Origin: Gammaproteobacteria bacterium
Lineage (GTDB): Bacteria > Pseudomonadota > Gammaproteobacteria > Thiohalomonadales > Thiohalomonadaceae
NCBI GenBank assembly: GCA_015232955.1
Contig: JADFYS010000059.1
Span: forward strand, 1 to 9,375
DNA length: 9,375 nt
Direction: 5' to 3'
Of this stretch, positions 8,501 through 9,375 are shown one piece after another. Within the stretch, counting starts at the first letter, position 1; each line of letters starts with the position of its first letter. The translations under genes were made by a program, and so were the position numbers. The notes beneath the pieces are model-generated. The model saw only the letters and a list, made by a program, of their open reading frames with translations, did no database searches and was not told where the DNA came from.

Positions 8501-9375
8501 CCCCCTTCGCCTCCACCTCCGACAGCATCTCCTGCTGTATCAGAAAATTGAGGACGATACGGGAGCCGATGGTGGCATCCACCCGACCAAAAGCGACCGC
8601 CTTCAGCGCCTCCAGCGAGTTGGAGACCACTACTCGCTGCACCAGCGGGTGGTGTTGACGAAGATTGTTCTCCTGAAAGAACCCCTCAACCACCGCCACT
8701 TTTCTGCCATTGAGATCCTCAATGGTGGTAATGGAGGGATCACTACGACGGCCGAAGATCGCATTGGGATTTTCCGCATAGGGTCCTGCAAACAGAAGAA
8801 ACTCCTCCCGCTCCGAGTTACGACCGGTATTGAGCATGACATCCAGCTTGTGATTCATGGCCATATTCAGGAGGTCGCTCCAGCTACCGCGCTCATAATG
8901 AACGGTCAACCCCACCTTACGAGCAAGGAGATCCATCAAGTCGACAGAAAGCCCCTGAGCACGACCATCTTCATAAAAATTATAGGGTTTCCAATCAAGT
9001 TCATTATGGACTGAGATTACTGGATTCTTTTCAATCCAGGCCACCTCTGCCGCAGAGAGTTCAATCTCACCCTCTCTGGCGGCAACGCAGATCTGCACGG
9101 TTCCGATCAGGCTGCCATCCACCACAATATTCTCCTGGTACCCCTGTTCTGAGGGAAGACAGTGCGGCTCAACATCCCCGCCAAACGCTGTGACATCCCC
9201 CTCTCGGTGATAACCGAGGAACTGACTACCATCCACTGCATCAACAATCCTCATACTGCGGATCTCCCCCTTATCCCGCAGATAGGAGCTCAGAACCGTT
9301 ACCGCACCGTCTTGGTTCAATTCAAAGAGATGACCCGAAACCATGGCCGCAATGCTCTTTGCCTCTTGTTCAGAG
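5514..9375 (-). CDS. Triple-SBP, PAS, SpoIIE-type sensor phosphatase (5' end outside window)
   Basis: Membrane-bound receptor predicted to turn periplasmic ligand binding into cytoplasmic Ser/Thr phosphatase activity. Residues are numbered from the first in-window Met (9344); the frame stays open for 10 more codons to the edge, so the start lies outside. Order: end of a CHASE8/PDC-like sensor domain (to ~88); three SBP family 3 domains (~94-330, 340-575, 583-820); one membrane helix (831-849); coiled coil (853-892) ; PAS (893-1010) ending in RDITERKEAE; helical linker with YASRIQRSILP; PP2C/SpoIIE domain (~1020-1276). Candidate metal-binding acids are all present: D1066 in VGGD, D1083 in GDCTGHG, D1214 in SSDG, D1267/D1268 in RRDD. 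A first membrane helix is expected upstream of the edge. The output half closely matches that of the gene ending at 182. The natural substrate is unknown; a STAS-domain protein is the family-based guess. Domain calls are firm, ligands are not. Confidence 0.93.
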   Translation of the reverse strand, partial: SEQEAKSIAAMVSGHLFELNQDGAVTVLSSYLRDKGEIRSMRIVDAVDGSQFLGYHREGDVTAFGGDVEPHCLPSEQGYQENIVVDGSLIGTVQICVAAREGEIELSAAEVAWIEKNPVISVHNELDWKPYNFYEDGRAQGLSVDLMDLLARKVGLTVHYERGSWSDLLNMAMNHKLDVMLNTGRNSEREEFLLFAGPYAENPNAIFGRRSDPSITTIEDLNGRKVAVVEGFFQENNLRQHHPLVQRVVVSNSLEALKAVAFGRVDATIGSRIVLNFLIQQEMLSEVEAKGEFAINGEGDPSLYLAVRNNAPVLHSILSKALESVTESEMNAIRKRWMEIETEGLGVRLPLTPELQQWIERHPVIRVGGEMDWAPFDFVNRSGDYDGIAKDYLDEIAALTGLRFEMVTGQTWSELLASFQRGELDLLPALNYNEERAQFSHFTQPYITLADYFFVRKGHPGFRSLSALDGMRVAVVKGYAVGSWLKKKYPKIELVEVETILEGLRLLANGGCVTFINDNPSTTYVMQQFFISGVEMKQLVPGRTTQDIHMAAKKGYQPLAEIVSLAMTSLSREKQRAITERWMSQVESSDVMLSLSEKERDWLRQNAKIRFAVDPAWLPIEAINRDHEVPRYEGMMADLLQQISETSGIDFQLVATEKWTDSVELAKRGEIDMLAAVSRTAEREGYLDFSEPTIELNDGILMRSDAGFITDVGDLVGMRVGVPEGTSVQSMLERDYPELILVPIRGTRAGLEQLSSGGVEAYVGNLEVIGYLINQLGFYNLKVVLRLDQRRQLHIALRKGLPPEVLSILNRAITALPEHEIEAIRLRWVGLKVSDGVDYQLLWKIALAIIVIFILFTLNNLRLKRMVQARTEDIERQKEELRQFNRNLEMMVEERTAALATSEKRIRTVMDNMSDALISINPYGIIESANRAAETIFGYPLTEIVGKNIKRLMPPSEAMHHDRHMARFTRSREGEFVGQGARERIGLHANGHEIPLEVAVGEVDIGDERIYVGVLRDITERKEAEYRLHDAYEVITGSIQYASRIQRSILPREELVNQLLPKSFILWQPRDVVGGDTYWVRSRTEGIYLILGDCTGHGVPGAFMTLIANGAFEYALDLVTDGDCAALIGHMHRSMQSSLGQDGRGSDSDDGIELGVVWIPNAEHSLTYAGARFSLFYHDINGDDVVEVKGDKKGIAYSAVAHDTLFSNRTVERRAGRRFFLSSDGMIDQVGGEKRRMMGKKRFKQLLLEGRALPLEEVGDHMMAAMNRYMGSEKRRDDVSIIGFEP

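Overview
The window carries three genes, all on the minus strand, and all are signal-transduction proteins. Reading in the direction of transcription (right to left) they are: (1) a very large membrane-bound sensor-phosphatase whose N-terminus runs off the right edge (5514-9375); (2) a 392-residue soluble FIST-domain protein (4239-5417); (3) a second large membrane-bound sensor-phosphatase (182-4138). The gaps between them are about 100 bp, which is compatible with an operon, although a perfect hairpin-forming repeat lies between genes 2 and 3. All other open frames appear to be shadows of these genes.

Both large proteins end in the same cytoplasmic module, a PAS domain followed by a SpoIIE/RsbU/SiaA-type PP2C Ser/Thr phosphatase. 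The phosphatase halves are about 70% identical by hand count, so they are paralogues. Their periplasmic halves differ. The upstream protein has the end of an N-terminal sensor domain followed by three tandem solute-binding-protein (SBP family 3, Venus-flytrap) domains and one membrane helix. The downstream protein has a signal peptide, one SBP domain, two membrane helices, a double-Cache-like domain, a third helix, a GAF-like domain and then PAS. FIST, SBP_3 and many Cache domains belong to families associated with small-ligand sensing, often amino acids. I infer that the locus gathers several extracellular and cytoplasmic inputs onto two near-equivalent phosphatases, which probably act on a STAS-type (SpoIIAA/RsbV/SiaC-like) phosphoprotein. 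No STAS protein, switch kinase, sigma factor or diguanylate cyclase gene is present in the window.

Non-coding DNA is limited to 1-181, 4139-4238 and 5418-5513. The first holds an imperfect palindrome of about 100 bp with two tandem copies of a CTTGGGTATA-containing unit at one end. The second holds a perfect inverted repeat of the same 10-mer. The 10-mer therefore occurs on both sides of gene 3 and looks like the terminus of a small mobile or REP/MITE-like repeat. The third gap holds little beyond the ribosome-binding site of the FIST gene.

The combination of periplasmic SBP-fused receptors, signal peptide, moderate GC content and SiaA-like phosphatases points to a Gram-negative bacterium, most likely a proteobacterium (gamma-like, low confidence). 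There are no rRNA, tRNA, CRISPR or transposase sequences that would refine this.
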